DNA of 43,916 nucleotides, taken from positions 1 through 43,916 of the IMG/VR virus record IMGVR_UViG_3300029813_000026; one strand, given 5' to 3'. The position numbers and the translations under genes are program-made. The DNA is from a virus. This document shows positions 6,664 to 14,650 of this stretch, piece after piece (positions within the stretch are counted from its first letter, which is position 1; every line of letters begins with the position of its first letter). The notes under the pieces were generated by a model, which searched no databases, was not told where the DNA came from, and was given only the letters and a program-made list of their open reading frames with translations.

Positions 6664-7223
6664 TACTTATCCTTCATCTTTAATTTGACTAAAGCTATGT
6701 ATGGGCTCTTCTCGTAGAAGCCTTTGCCGTGTTGAGAGTTGAGCCAATCTTTAAAACCATCAGCCATCCCACATACTTTATTCTCATTAAAATTATTACA
6801 ATAATCAAGACCACCACAATCATTGCAATAATCGGAATTAGTTCTTGAAATATAATCATCTGTTAACTCTTGCACTCTCTTAACCTCTACAGATACAACA
6901 GTACCTTTGAAACGAGATTGTTCATAAGTCATTTCTGAGGCAGGTTCCCATTGATTAGCGTTTAAGTGCGAAGCTACTGGAGTTGTAAACTTAGAAGCTT
7001 TGTACTCTATATCACCATATTCATTATTACGAAACTCCTCTTGAAAATAAACCTCATCACCTTCTTGGAGAGGTAGAAACGGTAGTATAGATTTCTCTAC
7101 TCCAACTGTCTTATGGATATCAGAGCTTTGGATTGCCTTGCTGTCTATAGGCAACAACAGCATATCAGCGTTATTGCTAAATGCTTTGGCTTGGTGTTGG
7201 TTAATCTCTATATCTTCCATCAT
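6663..7223 (-). CDS. Hypothetical protein with Cys cluster, 186 aa
   Basis: I choose the ATG at 7223 because it overlaps the upstream TGA as ATGA; an ATG three codons earlier is possible. Residues about 50-110 contain a beta-rich segment (LPLQEGDEVYFQEEF and RFKGTVVSVEVKRVQELTDD) similar to phage hypothetical proteins with a small barrel fold. A Cys cluster, YCNDCGGLDYCNN...KVCG, follows and may bind metal. It overlaps the 176-residue gene. Confidence 0.55.
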   Translation of the reverse strand: MMEDIEINQHQAKAFSNNADMLLLPIDSKAIQSSDIHKTVGVEKSILPFLPLQEGDEVYFQEEFRNNEYGDIEYKASKFTTPVASHLNANQWEPASEMTYEQSRFKGTVVSVEVKRVQELTDDYISRTNSDYCNDCGGLDYCNNFNENKVCGMADGFKDWLNSQHGKGFYEKSPYIALVKLKMKDK

Positions 7224-7345
7224 ACCCACCATACTTTACGTTGTTTGAGATTGCTAATTGCGACAGACTGTAATACATCTGCTGTAATATATGTTCCAAC
7301 TGTCGTAGCTGTCATGTAGGCTTCTATAAGTTCTCTATTAGTCAT
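7220..7345 (-). CDS. Small protein, 41 aa
   Basis: Encodes MTNRELIEAYMTATTVGTYI and ends LKQRKVWWV. It is joined to both neighbours by ATGA-type overlaps, which supports real translation. Probably one helix plus a polar tail. Function unknown. Confidence 0.5.
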   Translation of the reverse strand: MTNRELIEAYMTATTVGTYITADVLQSVAISNLKQRKVWWV

Positions 7346-7503
7346 TTCTTCCCCCAATAGTTACTTATACTGTCATCATCTTTCCATGTGCTTTTTCTAG
7401 TTGCCATTTGGTATGCCATATAAATCAATATTGCACCCGTTATGCTTCCGCCTATCGCTAAGAAGAACATTGAACCCGTTCCTAAAGTCATTATTTGCTC
7501 CAT
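7342..7503 (-). CDS. Single-pass membrane protein, 53 aa
   Basis: A Gly/Ile-rich membrane helix (SMFFLAIGGSITGAILIYMA, residues about 11-30) is followed by a charged tail. ATGA junction with the downstream gene, and a 13-base overlap with the upstream one. Function unknown. Confidence 0.55.
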   Translation of the reverse strand: MEQIMTLGTGSMFFLAIGGSITGAILIYMAYQMATRKSTWKDDDSISNYWGKK

Positions 7504-7649
7504 TTCTTTTCAAGTATTTCAAAGGCTTCTCTCATAAATATTGATGCCATCTCATATCTTTCCAAAATCATCACTTTTAAGCTTATTCTATTTCTGTACG
7601 CATGACCGTCAAAGTAATCACGCTTAAATACTCTGTCGTATGTTGACAT
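7491..7649 (-). CDS. Small basic protein, 52 aa
   Basis: Begins MSTYDRVFKRDYFDGHAYRN. Soluble, Arg/Lys- and Tyr-rich, predicted helical. It lies between the LRR-like gene and the 53-residue membrane gene in the same tight series. Not recognised. Confidence 0.5.
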   Translation of the reverse strand: MSTYDRVFKRDYFDGHAYRNRISLKVMILERYEMASIFMREAFEILEKKWSK

Positions 7650-7660
7650 ATCATATCCTT

Positions 7661-8278
7661 TTAGCTTAATAATTCTCTGATTCTACTGCCACCATAAGCA
7701 CCTGATGTAATCTCTAATACTTTTTCAAGTGGTAATTCTGCAACTGTGATTTTATTTGATTCCATGAATTGTGAAACTCCCATCTTGCAAGCACCTGTTA
7801 ATAGTCTGTATTCTTCTACTGAAACCGTTTGTTTATCCTTGATCTCTTTTATCAATTCCGATAAATCAAAGTTTTCTTGCATATACTTAAAATTTACATC
7901 TGCAATTGCTTCTCTTAGTGTCTCTCCGTGTGAGTAAAATTCTCCTTTTTCTACTACGAAACATTTTTTTAGCTTTTCTATTTCCCCACCGCCCATGAAT
8001 CGTGCTGAGTAAATTATAAAGCCATCTTTTTCTTTTGTTGAGTTTACTATCATCGTGTATCCATCAACGTGCTTTAGTGATAATTCCATCCCTCTTGTTG
8101 TGATGCTTGTTAGGCTTCTGAGGTCGACGTTTCCTTGGTTCTCGAACTTGATATCGGTTGTGATGCTTGTTAGGCTTTCGAGGTCGACGTTTCCTTGGTG
8201 CGTTACTATAACCACTCCGTTCTTTTTATAGAACTTGTACTGTTTTTCTTTTAATAGTTTTTCTAATTCTGTCTTCAT
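7661..8278 (-). CDS. LRR-like repeat protein, 205 aa
   Basis: Residues about 28-70 hold two 20-residue repeats built on GNVDL(E/R)SLTSITT. This is the unit seen in the leucine-rich-repeat proteins of many phages. The C-terminal part (FYSHGETLREAIADVNFKY) matches the conserved tail of that same group as I remember it. Two copies are few; relatives often carry more. A role as a protein-binding accessory or decoy is inference. The repeat is also visible at DNA level (8097-8139 and 8157-8199). Confidence 0.65.
   Translation of the reverse strand: MKTELEKLLKEKQYKFYKKNGVVIVTHQGNVDLESLTSITTDIKFENQGNVDLRSLTSITTRGMELSLKHVDGYTMIVNSTKEKDGFIIYSARFMGGGEIEKLKKCFVVEKGEFYSHGETLREAIADVNFKYMQENFDLSELIKEIKDKQTVSVEEYRLLTGACKMGVSQFMESNKITVAELPLEKVLEITSGAYGGSRIRELLS
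8097..8199. repeat. Two 43-bp direct repeats, 60-bp period
   Basis: Copies at 8097-8139 and 8157-8199 differ at about two bases and begin GTTGTGATGCTTGTTAGGCT. They encode the two LRR-like units. The near-identity suggests recent duplication or copy-number change by recombination. Confidence 0.85.
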
Positions 8279-8303
8279 CTCAATTCCTTTTTATGTTATA
8301 CTT

Positions 8304-8378
8304 CTAAAATATCTTTTCGCCTACAGCGTTCAGATAACCTTCTAATTTGTCAAACCACTTTTCTACTTTTAATTTCAT
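8304..8378 (-). CDS. Possible 24-residue peptide
   Basis: Encodes MKLKVEKWFDKLEGYLNAVG and EKIF, an amphipathic helix. A GGGAG ribosome site stands six bases upstream. It fills the gap between the LRR-like and membrane protein genes. Small size limits confidence. Confidence 0.35.
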   Translation of the reverse strand: MKLKVEKWFDKLEGYLNAVGEKIF

Positions 8379-8402
8379 TTCGTACTCCCATACGTTTTGA
8401 GA

Positions 8403-9221
8403 TTAAAGAGTTTCGATTGCTTCCTTTACTAATTTCATTTTTGATAGACTGTATGCGTTTATGTCTCCATTCATTACATACCCTAATTTTGTAGGTACGT
8501 TTTTATTCAATGGCTTCTCATCTACTATCACAGTTACTATAAATTTGTTCCTAGTTAAGTAGCCTAGTTCCAATCTCTTTTTCTCGATTAGCTGTAACAG
8601 TTCCCTCGCTAATTCAGCGTTCTCGCTATTTAGAACAGCGTTCCTAGCTTTTTTCTTTGGTTGTTCCGCTTTTATTGCTTCATGTTCTGTGTTCTCCTTT
8701 TTTGGTGATGTTGTTCCCGCAACTCTAACTTTTGTTATCGCTAAAATCTGAGCTAACATTATAAGCACTAAGGCAAAAGCTTGAACGATTATTTTAATCC
8801 AAGTGATAAACATTGGCTCTTTTTTATCAACCACCGTCTCGCTCATAGAGTTTCTTAATAACTCCATTTGCTTCATTGTTTTTTGTATCGTAATCGGGTA
8901 TTTTTTATCTTTAATGCTGTCAAGTGTTTCAGTCAAAACTTTTAGCTGTTTCTCTTTTTCACTCTCTACTTTTTTATCTTCGATCAAATCAATACTTCCC
9001 GATGCCAAACTAAACAATGCACTTCCTACTACTACTAAAGAAGCTGATGTTGCTAGAATCTCATGTTTGTTATACCAAAAGTAAATCGCTACGGCTTCAA
9101 TCATCAATGAATACACTAAGCCACTCTCATATCCTGATACATCTCGCCAAAAACTGATAGAGTGCATCTGCAAGAGTATTGTTGTTCCTATTATGATTGT
9201 GTAGCTTAGTGTGTGTTTCAT
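8403..9221 (-). CDS. Multi-pass membrane protein, 272 aa
   Basis: I place the start at ATG 9221, one base after the upstream stop and with GAGAGG in range; a GTG at 9239 would add six residues. About three N-terminal hydrophobic helices (to residue about 80) precede a charged coiled coil (about 85-130). A further helix follows (IIVQAFALVLIMLAQILAI, about 145-165), then a Lys-rich cytoplasmic C-terminus with helices. No family recognised. The topology suits a sensor or exclusion protein, but that is speculation. Confidence 0.6.
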   Translation of the reverse strand: MKHTLSYTIIIGTTILLQMHSISFWRDVSGYESGLVYSLMIEAVAIYFWYNKHEILATSASLVVVGSALFSLASGSIDLIEDKKVESEKEKQLKVLTETLDSIKDKKYPITIQKTMKQMELLRNSMSETVVDKKEPMFITWIKIIVQAFALVLIMLAQILAITKVRVAGTTSPKKENTEHEAIKAEQPKKKARNAVLNSENAELARELLQLIEKKRLELGYLTRNKFIVTVIVDEKPLNKNVPTKLGYVMNGDINAYSLSKMKLVKEAIETL

Positions 9222-9222
9222 T

Positions 9223-9528
9223 TTATTTGTACCTCTCACACCATTTTACTGCACATCTTTTTTCTAACTCATCTACGCTTACATTGAAAAAATCGTAGTG
9301 TCTATATATCGTTTCCATTTTTACTTTTGACGAAAATGCTAACTGCTCCCAATCATTTGATATGTGCTTCGAGTATGGAATAAAATAAAAATACTTATTT
9401 CCTCTTAGATTTTCAATCCCAAGATATAACACATCCTCGGTCTGCTTACATTTTACTTTGATTAGTGTTTTGCCATTTTTCTTTTGAACTTTTAAAAAAT
9501 TTTTCTTTTCTTCTAATACCTCTATCAT
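9223..9528 (-). CDS. Hypothetical protein, 101 aa
   Basis: Lys- and Tyr-rich, with a beta-rich N-terminus (KVQKKNGKTLIKVKCKQTED). Its stop lies one base before the membrane protein ATG, and its start shares TAATG with the 51-residue gene. Not recognised. Confidence 0.55.
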   Translation of the reverse strand: MIEVLEEKKNFLKVQKKNGKTLIKVKCKQTEDVLYLGIENLRGNKYFYFIPYSKHISNDWEQLAFSSKVKMETIYRHYDFFNVSVDELEKRCAVKWCERYK

Positions 9529-9683
9529 TACTTCTCCTTCAAGCTTCCATCTTCATTTAGATAGTTCTGTTCTGTCATCCATTTCTCAATAGCTTGACCT
9601 TGTTTCAAAAAATTATCTTTACAATATTTCATAAAGGCTTTTTTCACGTTGTCTTTTACTGGTATCACTTCTTGCTTTGCCAT
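9528..9683 (-). CDS. Small helical protein, 51 aa
   Basis: First gene of the leftward operon, with a strong AAGGAAAA ribosome site. Begins MAKQEVIPVKDNVKKAFMKY. Soluble and charged. Its position next to the divergent control region would suit a small regulator, but no DNA-binding motif is clear. Confidence 0.5.
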   Translation of the reverse strand: MAKQEVIPVKDNVKKAFMKYCKDNFLKQGQAIEKWMTEQNYLNEDGSLKEK

Positions 9684-9829
9684 ATTTTTTCCTTAATTTT
9701 AAAAACTTATGAATGTATTGTTACATTTTTAAGCTTGTTCTTTCCTTAAGTTTTAAAGTAGTTTCTTTTATTCTTTCTTAAGCTTTAATCCTCTATACTT
9801 TCTCTTACATATACAAAAAAGGATAGAAG
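9684..9829. promoter_or_regulatory. Divergent early control region
   Basis: A 146-base AT-rich gap between outward-facing operons. It holds related elements CCTTAATTTTAA (9691-9702), CCTTAAGTTTTAA (9744-9756) and TCTTAAGCTTTAA (9776-9788), plus TTAAGCTT at 9729-9736. The spacings of 53 and 32 bases are close to whole helical turns, as expected for operators. A rightward -10 box TATACT is at 9794-9799, about 30 bases before the first plus gene. No clear leftward -10 was fixed. Confidence 0.55.
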
Positions 9830-10264
9830 ATGATACACGAAATTATAAACCCAAGTGATGCTTACACGATTGAGACTGATGATATGGCTTTACTTACTGC
9901 TTCCATATTTGCTCTTGGTGAAGGTATGTATGCTACAAGATCAGATGATACCGATTATGAAGTTCCAATGACTGCTTTTGGTGGTGATAATGCTATTGAG
10001 TTTTTTAAGAAAGAGTTTGATTTTGACTTCGCTGATTATGTTGGTGGTAACAAAGTTAAAATTGGAGAGTGCTTATCTACTGTTTGCCTTGGTGATGCTG
10101 ATGATAGATTACTTTACTTTTCAGCACTTGACAAAATTGAAGATGAAGCCAAAAAAGAAGAGTTTGTCAAAGAGTGGTATGATAAAAAACAATCTTCTAT
10201 GAATGGTATCGGTCAAAGAGCTATGGCTTTGTCAAAAGCGTTAAAGGGTAGCACCAATGAGTGA
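9830..10264 (+). CDS. Hypothetical early protein, 144 aa
   Basis: First gene of the rightward operon, with an AAAAAGGATAGA ribosome site. Acidic and soluble. Residues about 1-60 (ALLTASIFALGEGMYATRSD) and the FDFDFADYVGG segment resemble small phage proteins found just upstream of RecT modules. It overlaps the DUF1351 gene by 8 bases. Function unknown. Confidence 0.65.
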   Translation: MIHEIINPSDAYTIETDDMALLTASIFALGEGMYATRSDDTDYEVPMTAFGGDNAIEFFKKEFDFDFADYVGGNKVKIGECLSTVCLGDADDRLLYFSALDKIEDEAKKEEFVKEWYDKKQSSMNGIGQRAMALSKALKGSTNE

Positions 10265-11228
10265 TTTAATAACCCTAGATAAAAGAAAAAGCATTGCCAC
10301 TCTAATCGGCAATGATGAGGTGCAAGAATTAACGCTATCACTTGAAGCTGAACTTGCTAAACCTGAGTATAACTTTATTGTTACTCCTGAAACCGTTAAA
10401 GATGCTAAAGGTGTTATGGCAGACCTTAATAAAATCAAATCTCAAATCAAAGACTTTTCTAAGTTCAAGGTCGAGCAAGAGAGTGACGACATCAATAAGT
10501 TCAAAGGCACTTTCAAAGACTTCGAGGCTATGTGTCAAGCTAAACGTGATGAGATTGAATCTAAGGTTAAAGTCTTCACTGATAAATCAAAAGAAGCCCA
10601 TCGTACTAAACTTGTTACAGAGCTTAACCGTCTTTATGATGAGGCTGATATTCGATTAGAGTTTCGTGAAGTTAATGTTGAGCCTTTAGTTAATGCTACG
10701 GGTCTTACTTCTATCGGCGACCTTGTTAAGTCTTCTCGTGATAAAGTTGAGGCTATGATAGATGTTTCTAAAGGTAAGCAAGCTCAAGAAGATTTACGTA
10801 TCAAAGAAGCTGAAATCCAACGCAACAAAGAAATTCAATATGCTATCGAAGCAGACCGACTTAAACGTTCCGAGCAGGATGAAGCTAATCGCGTAAAAGA
10901 ACGTGAACGATTGGAACGAGAAAAGCAAGATGCACTAGAACAACAACGGAAAGATTTAGAACAAAAAGACGTTCCAAGTAGTTCTATTGCTGTTCCTACT
11001 GAAACAAAGCAACCTGTTCCCACATATACAGAACCACAAAAAGGAACTGTTGAGGAACAGAAAGAGCCTGTAAAAGTTGAAGGTAAAAAAGTTGTTCGTG
11101 TTGTGGCTACTTTTGATATTCCAGTTCCTACAAATATACCTGATGATGCGGTTGCTAATAAGGTCAAAAAGAGTCTTCTTGAATTTGGTATTGATGCTAG
11201 TCAACTTGTTTCTGTTGAGGCTTTGTAA
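10257..11228 (+). CDS. DUF1351-like recombination-associated protein
   Basis: A 323-residue, largely helical protein. The N-terminal ELAKPEYNFIVTPETVKDAK and MADLNKIKSQIKDF, with the following coiled coil, match DUF1351 phage proteins that are encoded beside RecE/RecT. A long charged coiled coil covers about 180-235, then a Pro/Thr-rich linker. The C-terminal beta-alpha domain (VVRVVATFDIPVPTN ... LEFGIDASQLVSVEAL, about 275-323) is typical. It probably assists recombination. The biochemical role is unproven. Confidence 0.75.
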   Translation: MSDLITLDKRKSIATLIGNDEVQELTLSLEAELAKPEYNFIVTPETVKDAKGVMADLNKIKSQIKDFSKFKVEQESDDINKFKGTFKDFEAMCQAKRDEIESKVKVFTDKSKEAHRTKLVTELNRLYDEADIRLEFREVNVEPLVNATGLTSIGDLVKSSRDKVEAMIDVSKGKQAQEDLRIKEAEIQRNKEIQYAIEADRLKRSEQDEANRVKERERLEREKQDALEQQRKDLEQKDVPSSSIAVPTETKQPVPTYTEPQKGTVEEQKEPVKVEGKKVVRVVATFDIPVPTNIPDDAVANKVKKSLLEFGIDASQLVSVEAL

Positions 11229-12142
11229 TGTTAGAATTTCATGAAGATGATTTTATTGATGTTGAGGTTGAAAATGTTTTAGATCATCTCAATAATGATG
11301 TTCTAGTTCTTGATGGCTTGCATTTCAATACCATGCTTGAAGGATTATCAAATGAGATGTACCACTCTCATGAAGCTACAAGTAGCACACAACTTCCCCT
11401 CATGGGATTGTCAAATACTATCTACGATAATCGTAAGTTTTTTCAAGTTCGCAAAAATGCTTACGATATTGGCTCTCTTATTCATGATGCTATCTTGCTT
11501 CCCGATTTAGTTGATAAAGACTACATCGAATGTGAGACAGTTGGCATGAGTACGAAGCAAGCCGATAAGCAACGTGAAGAAAACCCTGATAAGGTAGTTG
11601 TCGGTCAAGGTGATATTGATACTGCTAAGACTAGAGCCAAGCTAGTTCACCTAATTTTTGGTTGGTTACTTTTTAACCGTAATACCAAAAAGGAAGTGTC
11701 ATTTTTCCATAAGTACGAAGCGTTTAATGTTACAATTAGAATTAGACCTGATATTCTTAATCTTAATTGGGGCATGTTGCAGGACTTCAAAACCACTAAA
11801 GCCGAGAATCAAAGAGAGTTTGAGAAGCTTATCGAGCCTTATAACTATCATGTGTCTTTAGCTTTCTACTTTGATGCCTTGGTTTCTATGGGTCACAACA
11901 TGATAGTTGAGCGTTGTGGTTGGATATGCCAAAGCAATAGTGAGCCTTATCTTGTCTTTGGTGTTCGCATCACTGAGGAACTACTTGAAAAAGGTCGGTC
12001 AATTTATCAGAATCGTCTTAAGGACTATTTTGAGTTTAAGCAAAATCAAGCACAACATGGTGAAGACGACATAAATCTTCTGTTCGATGATCTCTTTTCA
12101 TATTCAGCACATAGTTTTGAATATAGAAAATCTAATTACTAA
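11228..12142 (+). CDS. RecE-like PD-(D/E)XK exonuclease
   Basis: A 304-residue nuclease of the DUF3799/RecE C-terminal group. The start module (LSNEMYHSHEATSSTQL) precedes the core motifs IGSLIHDAIL with H86, RIRPDIL with D175, and LQDFKTTKA with D186 and K188. These are the metal and catalytic residues. It would degrade one strand of double-stranded DNA ends to create single strands for the RecT/Bet annealase next door. Start and stop codons abut or overlap those of the DUF1351 gene. Confidence 0.85.
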   Translation: MLEFHEDDFIDVEVENVLDHLNNDVLVLDGLHFNTMLEGLSNEMYHSHEATSSTQLPLMGLSNTIYDNRKFFQVRKNAYDIGSLIHDAILLPDLVDKDYIECETVGMSTKQADKQREENPDKVVVGQGDIDTAKTRAKLVHLIFGWLLFNRNTKKEVSFFHKYEAFNVTIRIRPDILNLNWGMLQDFKTTKAENQREFEKLIEPYNYHVSLAFYFDALVSMGHNMIVERCGWICQSNSEPYLVFGVRITEELLEKGRSIYQNRLKDYFEFKQNQAQHGEDDINLLFDDLFSYSAHSFEYRKSNY

Positions 12143-12154
12143 AAAGGATAAATT

Positions 12155-12799
12155 GTGGATGAAAATAAAAACCTACCTATTGAGAAACGTGATGATTCTA
12201 GCCCTGAGTGGCTAACTGTAGAGGCTAAATCTGTTATCATGAAACAGTTTTTTCCCCCTAATACTTCAAATGAGGATATGATTTTTTGCATGAATGTTGC
12301 TAAAGAGTATAATCTTAACCCTATTACTCAGCAAATTTACTTTGTTCCAAGACGATCAAAAGTCGGTAATGATTGGGTTGAAAAAGTTGAGCCTCTTGCT
12401 GGTCGTGGGTCTTTCCTTACATTAGCTCACAGAACCGGCAAATTTGGTGGCATTGAAAGCGAATGTTCTATTAAGGATATTCCAATGTTAGATAAAGGCA
12501 AGTGGACTGTTACGCAAGACTTAGTTGCTACTGCTACCGTTTATCGAACCGATACTGAAAGACCTTTTGTTGTCGAGGTTAATTATTCTGAATATGCTCA
12601 AAAAAAGCAAGATGGAACTGCTACTAAGTTTTGGAAAGACAAGCCACATACCATGCTTAAAAAAGTTGCTGAAAGCCAGTGTTTGAGAAAAGCTTTTGAT
12701 ATCACAGGTCTTCATGATGAGGCAGAACTTGGTAGAGGCACTAAGACTGAAGTAGAACCCCAAACAAAACCAAAAGAGCTTCCAAAGATGGAGGCATAA
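12155..12799 (+). CDS. RecT/Bet-family single-strand annealing protein
   Basis: A 214-residue protein starting at GTG after AAAAAGGATAAA. The core fits the phage Bet family: VAKEYNLNPITQQIYFVPRR, then VEPLAGRGSFLTLAHRTGKF and GGIESE, later WKDKPHTMLKKVAESQCLRKAF. It anneals complementary single strands and pairs with the RecE-like exonuclease. The acidic tail (about 190-214) is disordered. Confidence 0.88.
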   Translation: MDENKNLPIEKRDDSSPEWLTVEAKSVIMKQFFPPNTSNEDMIFCMNVAKEYNLNPITQQIYFVPRRSKVGNDWVEKVEPLAGRGSFLTLAHRTGKFGGIESECSIKDIPMLDKGKWTVTQDLVATATVYRTDTERPFVVEVNYSEYAQKKQDGTATKFWKDKPHTMLKKVAESQCLRKAFDITGLHDEAELGRGTKTEVEPQTKPKELPKMEA

Positions 12800-12801
12800 T
12801 T

Positions 12802-13068
12802 ATGATAGAATTAAACTCAATCCAAGACCGTGATGATTTTTTTAATATTAATTGCGACAACTGCTCTTTGTCTATTGACTGTGGCATGAAGAAAGCTATC
12901 GGCACTAACTCATCCGTTGATGCTAGTGACGTAAATACTTACTTTGGTGGGCTTATCGTTGATTCATCGTCTGTTTGCTCTAAGAAAGCTGTTATGACTC
13001 CTGACGAGCTTACTATGAAGCAAGATGGCATAGGTCGGTTTGATACTCGAACCCCACAATTATTTTAA
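12802..13068 (+). CDS. Small Cys-containing protein, 88 aa
   Basis: Cysteines at about 18, 21, 27 and 59 (NINCDNCSLSIDCGMKK and SSVCSKKAV) could bind a metal or cluster. It starts 2 bases after the annealase stop and lies upstream of dUTPase, so it is part of the DNA metabolism operon. Not recognised. Confidence 0.55.
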   Translation: MIELNSIQDRDDFFNINCDNCSLSIDCGMKKAIGTNSSVDASDVNTYFGGLIVDSSSVCSKKAVMTPDELTMKQDGIGRFDTRTPQLF

Positions 13069-13077
13069 AGGAAAAAA

Positions 13078-13665
13078 ATGTTTAAATCAGTAAACGAAGG
13101 CAAACTCCCAACTAAAGGCAGTAAGTTCTCTGCTTGTGTTGATGTTTATGCCAATGAAGATATGGTTATAGGTGCTGGCGAAACTAAGATGATTGGTCTT
13201 GGTATTGCTATTGCAGATATTGAAAAAACCTCAGAAAAACATGCAAGAGTTCAGATGCTTCTCAACAATGAAGACTATCCAGTTTCACTCTATGAAAAGA
13301 TGGTTAAAAAGAGTAGTGACAACTTTAAGTTATCCCACTACCTACAACTAATGCTAAGAAGCTCTCTAGGCTTAAAAGGTCTTATCTTGCCTAATGGTGT
13401 TGGTGTTATTGATCTTGACTACAAAGAAGAGATTAAGATGATTGTTCATAATCCAAACGCAAGCAATGGAGTTTGTTTACTTTATGATGGTTGTGAAATA
13501 AATGAAGATGAATTGCCTGAAAATCATGATGAAGTTAAAGCATATAAAATCAAAAAAGGTGATCGTATCGGTCAAATAACACTCTTAGAGCATAAAGCTT
13601 ATTTGTTTGGTATTGAAACAGAAGTTGAGCGTGATGGTGGCTTTGGAAGTACAGGGGAGAAATAA
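13078..13665 (+). CDS. dut: dUTPase-like nucleotidohydrolase
   Basis: A 195-residue trimeric-type dUTPase with all five motifs. Motif 1 is FSACVDVYA (17-25), motif 2 RSSLGLKG (94-101), motif 3 NGVGVIDLDYKEE (106-118) with the catalytic Asp, motif 4 GDRIGQ (161-166) and motif 5 GGFGSTGEK (187-195). It converts dUTP to dUMP and PPi and protects the DNA from uracil. A roughly 40-residue insertion between motifs 1 and 2 (about 48-90) makes it longer than typical bacterial enzymes; this form occurs in phages. Confidence 0.85.
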   Translation: MFKSVNEGKLPTKGSKFSACVDVYANEDMVIGAGETKMIGLGIAIADIEKTSEKHARVQMLLNNEDYPVSLYEKMVKKSSDNFKLSHYLQLMLRSSLGLKGLILPNGVGVIDLDYKEEIKMIVHNPNASNGVCLLYDGCEINEDELPENHDEVKAYKIKKGDRIGQITLLEHKAYLFGIETEVERDGGFGSTGEK

Positions 13666-13736
13666 TGAGTAAATCAACCCTAATAAAAAAGCGTTTAAAA
13701 CGAGAAAAAAATAAGGATAAGAAAGATGGGATTTAA
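13665..13736 (+). CDS. Possible 23-residue basic peptide
   Basis: The ATG shares a base with the dUTPase stop (TAATG). The peptide MSKSTLIKKRLKREKNKDKK ends DGI and overlaps the SSB start by 11 bases. Strongly basic. It may only serve to couple translation of dUTPase and SSB. Confidence 0.4.
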   Translation: MSKSTLIKKRLKREKNKDKKDGI

Positions 13737-14280
13737 TAAAGTAATACTACAAGGTAATCTTGTCGAAGATATTTCTCTTCGGTACACTCAAAGCGGTACA
13801 GCAATCGCAACTTCTAAAATAGCAGTTGGTAAAAAATTTAAAAAGTCTGATGGTTCACAAGGCGAAAAAACTTTGTGGCTTAAATTTACTATGTGGGCTA
13901 GATCAGCTGAAATCGCCAACCAATATTTGAGAAAAGGAAGCAAAGTTCTCCTTGAAGGTTCTCTCGAAAATGAGGATTACACTGACAGTCAAGGTGTTAA
14001 AAAGTATGGGTTTAATCTTAATGTTGAGAGTATGACTATGCTTGATAGCCGTACAGATAACACCCCAAAAGACCAACCATATCAACCACCTCAACCTCAA
14101 CACGAAACCATACCACAGGACAATGCAAGTCAACACGTTCCACAGCAACAGCCACAAGGTCAGCCTCAACAGCCTAGCTATCAACCTCAACAGAGTATTC
14201 CTGAGTATGATATAGATGAGGACAATATTCCGTTCAGTCCTATTGGCTTGCAGTATCCTATGATATTGCATTGTATGTAA
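13726..14280 (+). CDS. ssb: Single-stranded DNA-binding protein
   Basis: A 184-residue SSB with an OB fold at about 1-110 (FNKVILQGNLVEDISLRYTQ; WLKFTMWARSAEIANQYLRK; VLLEGSLENEDYTDSQGV). A Pro/Gln-rich linker (about 115-165) and the acidic tip DIDEDNIPF follow. In most bacterial SSBs that tip ends the protein, but here 14 more residues (SPIGLQYPMILHCM) follow it. It coats single strands made by the RecE-like nuclease and should interact with the annealase and host replisome. Confidence 0.88.
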   Translation: MGFNKVILQGNLVEDISLRYTQSGTAIATSKIAVGKKFKKSDGSQGEKTLWLKFTMWARSAEIANQYLRKGSKVLLEGSLENEDYTDSQGVKKYGFNLNVESMTMLDSRTDNTPKDQPYQPPQPQHETIPQDNASQHVPQQQPQGQPQQPSYQPQQSIPEYDIDEDNIPFSPIGLQYPMILHCM

Positions 14281-14298
14281 AAATTTAAAGGATTTATT

Positions 14299-14496
14299 TT
14301 GAAAGAATTTTTTGTTAATCACATTGATGTTATTAGTTTCTTTATTGGCATCTCTATTTTGTTTATAACCTATAAGACTTTTTACCTATGGTATGAGACT
14401 AAATGGTTCTCTCCTATTGTTGTAGCCGTGGCTATTTCTGTATCTATCGGTTTTATTAGCATTATAAAATCTTTGATTTCATTTTTTATTAAATAG
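14299..14496 (+). CDS. Two-helix membrane protein, 65 aa
   Basis: TTG start after the recurrent AAAGGATTTATT leader. Hydrophobic stretches at about 10-27 (VISFFIGISILFITYKTFYL) and 38-62. First of four or five consecutive membrane micropeptides behind SSB. Function unknown. Confidence 0.55.
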   Translation: MKEFFVNHIDVISFFIGISILFITYKTFYLWYETKWFSPIVVAVAISVSIGFISIIKSLISFFIK

Positions 14497-14509
14497 TGTA
14501 GGTCTAATA

Positions 14510-14617
14510 ATGAAACGTATTAAAAGTGAAGATACTATGCTCTTAATTTTCTTGTTCGCGGGTATTATTATGGCACTTACTCCTATTACCATAGGACTAC
14601 TTGGCTTGATAAAATGA
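14510..14617 (+). CDS. 35-residue membrane peptide
   Basis: Begins MKRIKSEDTMLLIFLFAGII and continues MALTPITIGLLGLIK: a short basic start and one hydrophobic helix. It lies in the membrane micropeptide series. No clear strong ribosome site. Confidence 0.4.
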   Translation: MKRIKSEDTMLLIFLFAGIIMALTPITIGLLGLIK

Positions 14618-14650
14618 TATTATTTTATTCTCATTTAAAAAAGGATTGTT

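Noticed and set aside
8097-8199. Possible CRISPR-like direct repeats
   Set aside because: There are only two copies, in frame within a protein-coding gene and encoding LRR units.
10241-11204. Several ORFs in other frames over the DUF1351 gene
   Set aside because: They run antisense or out of frame within a well-supported gene.
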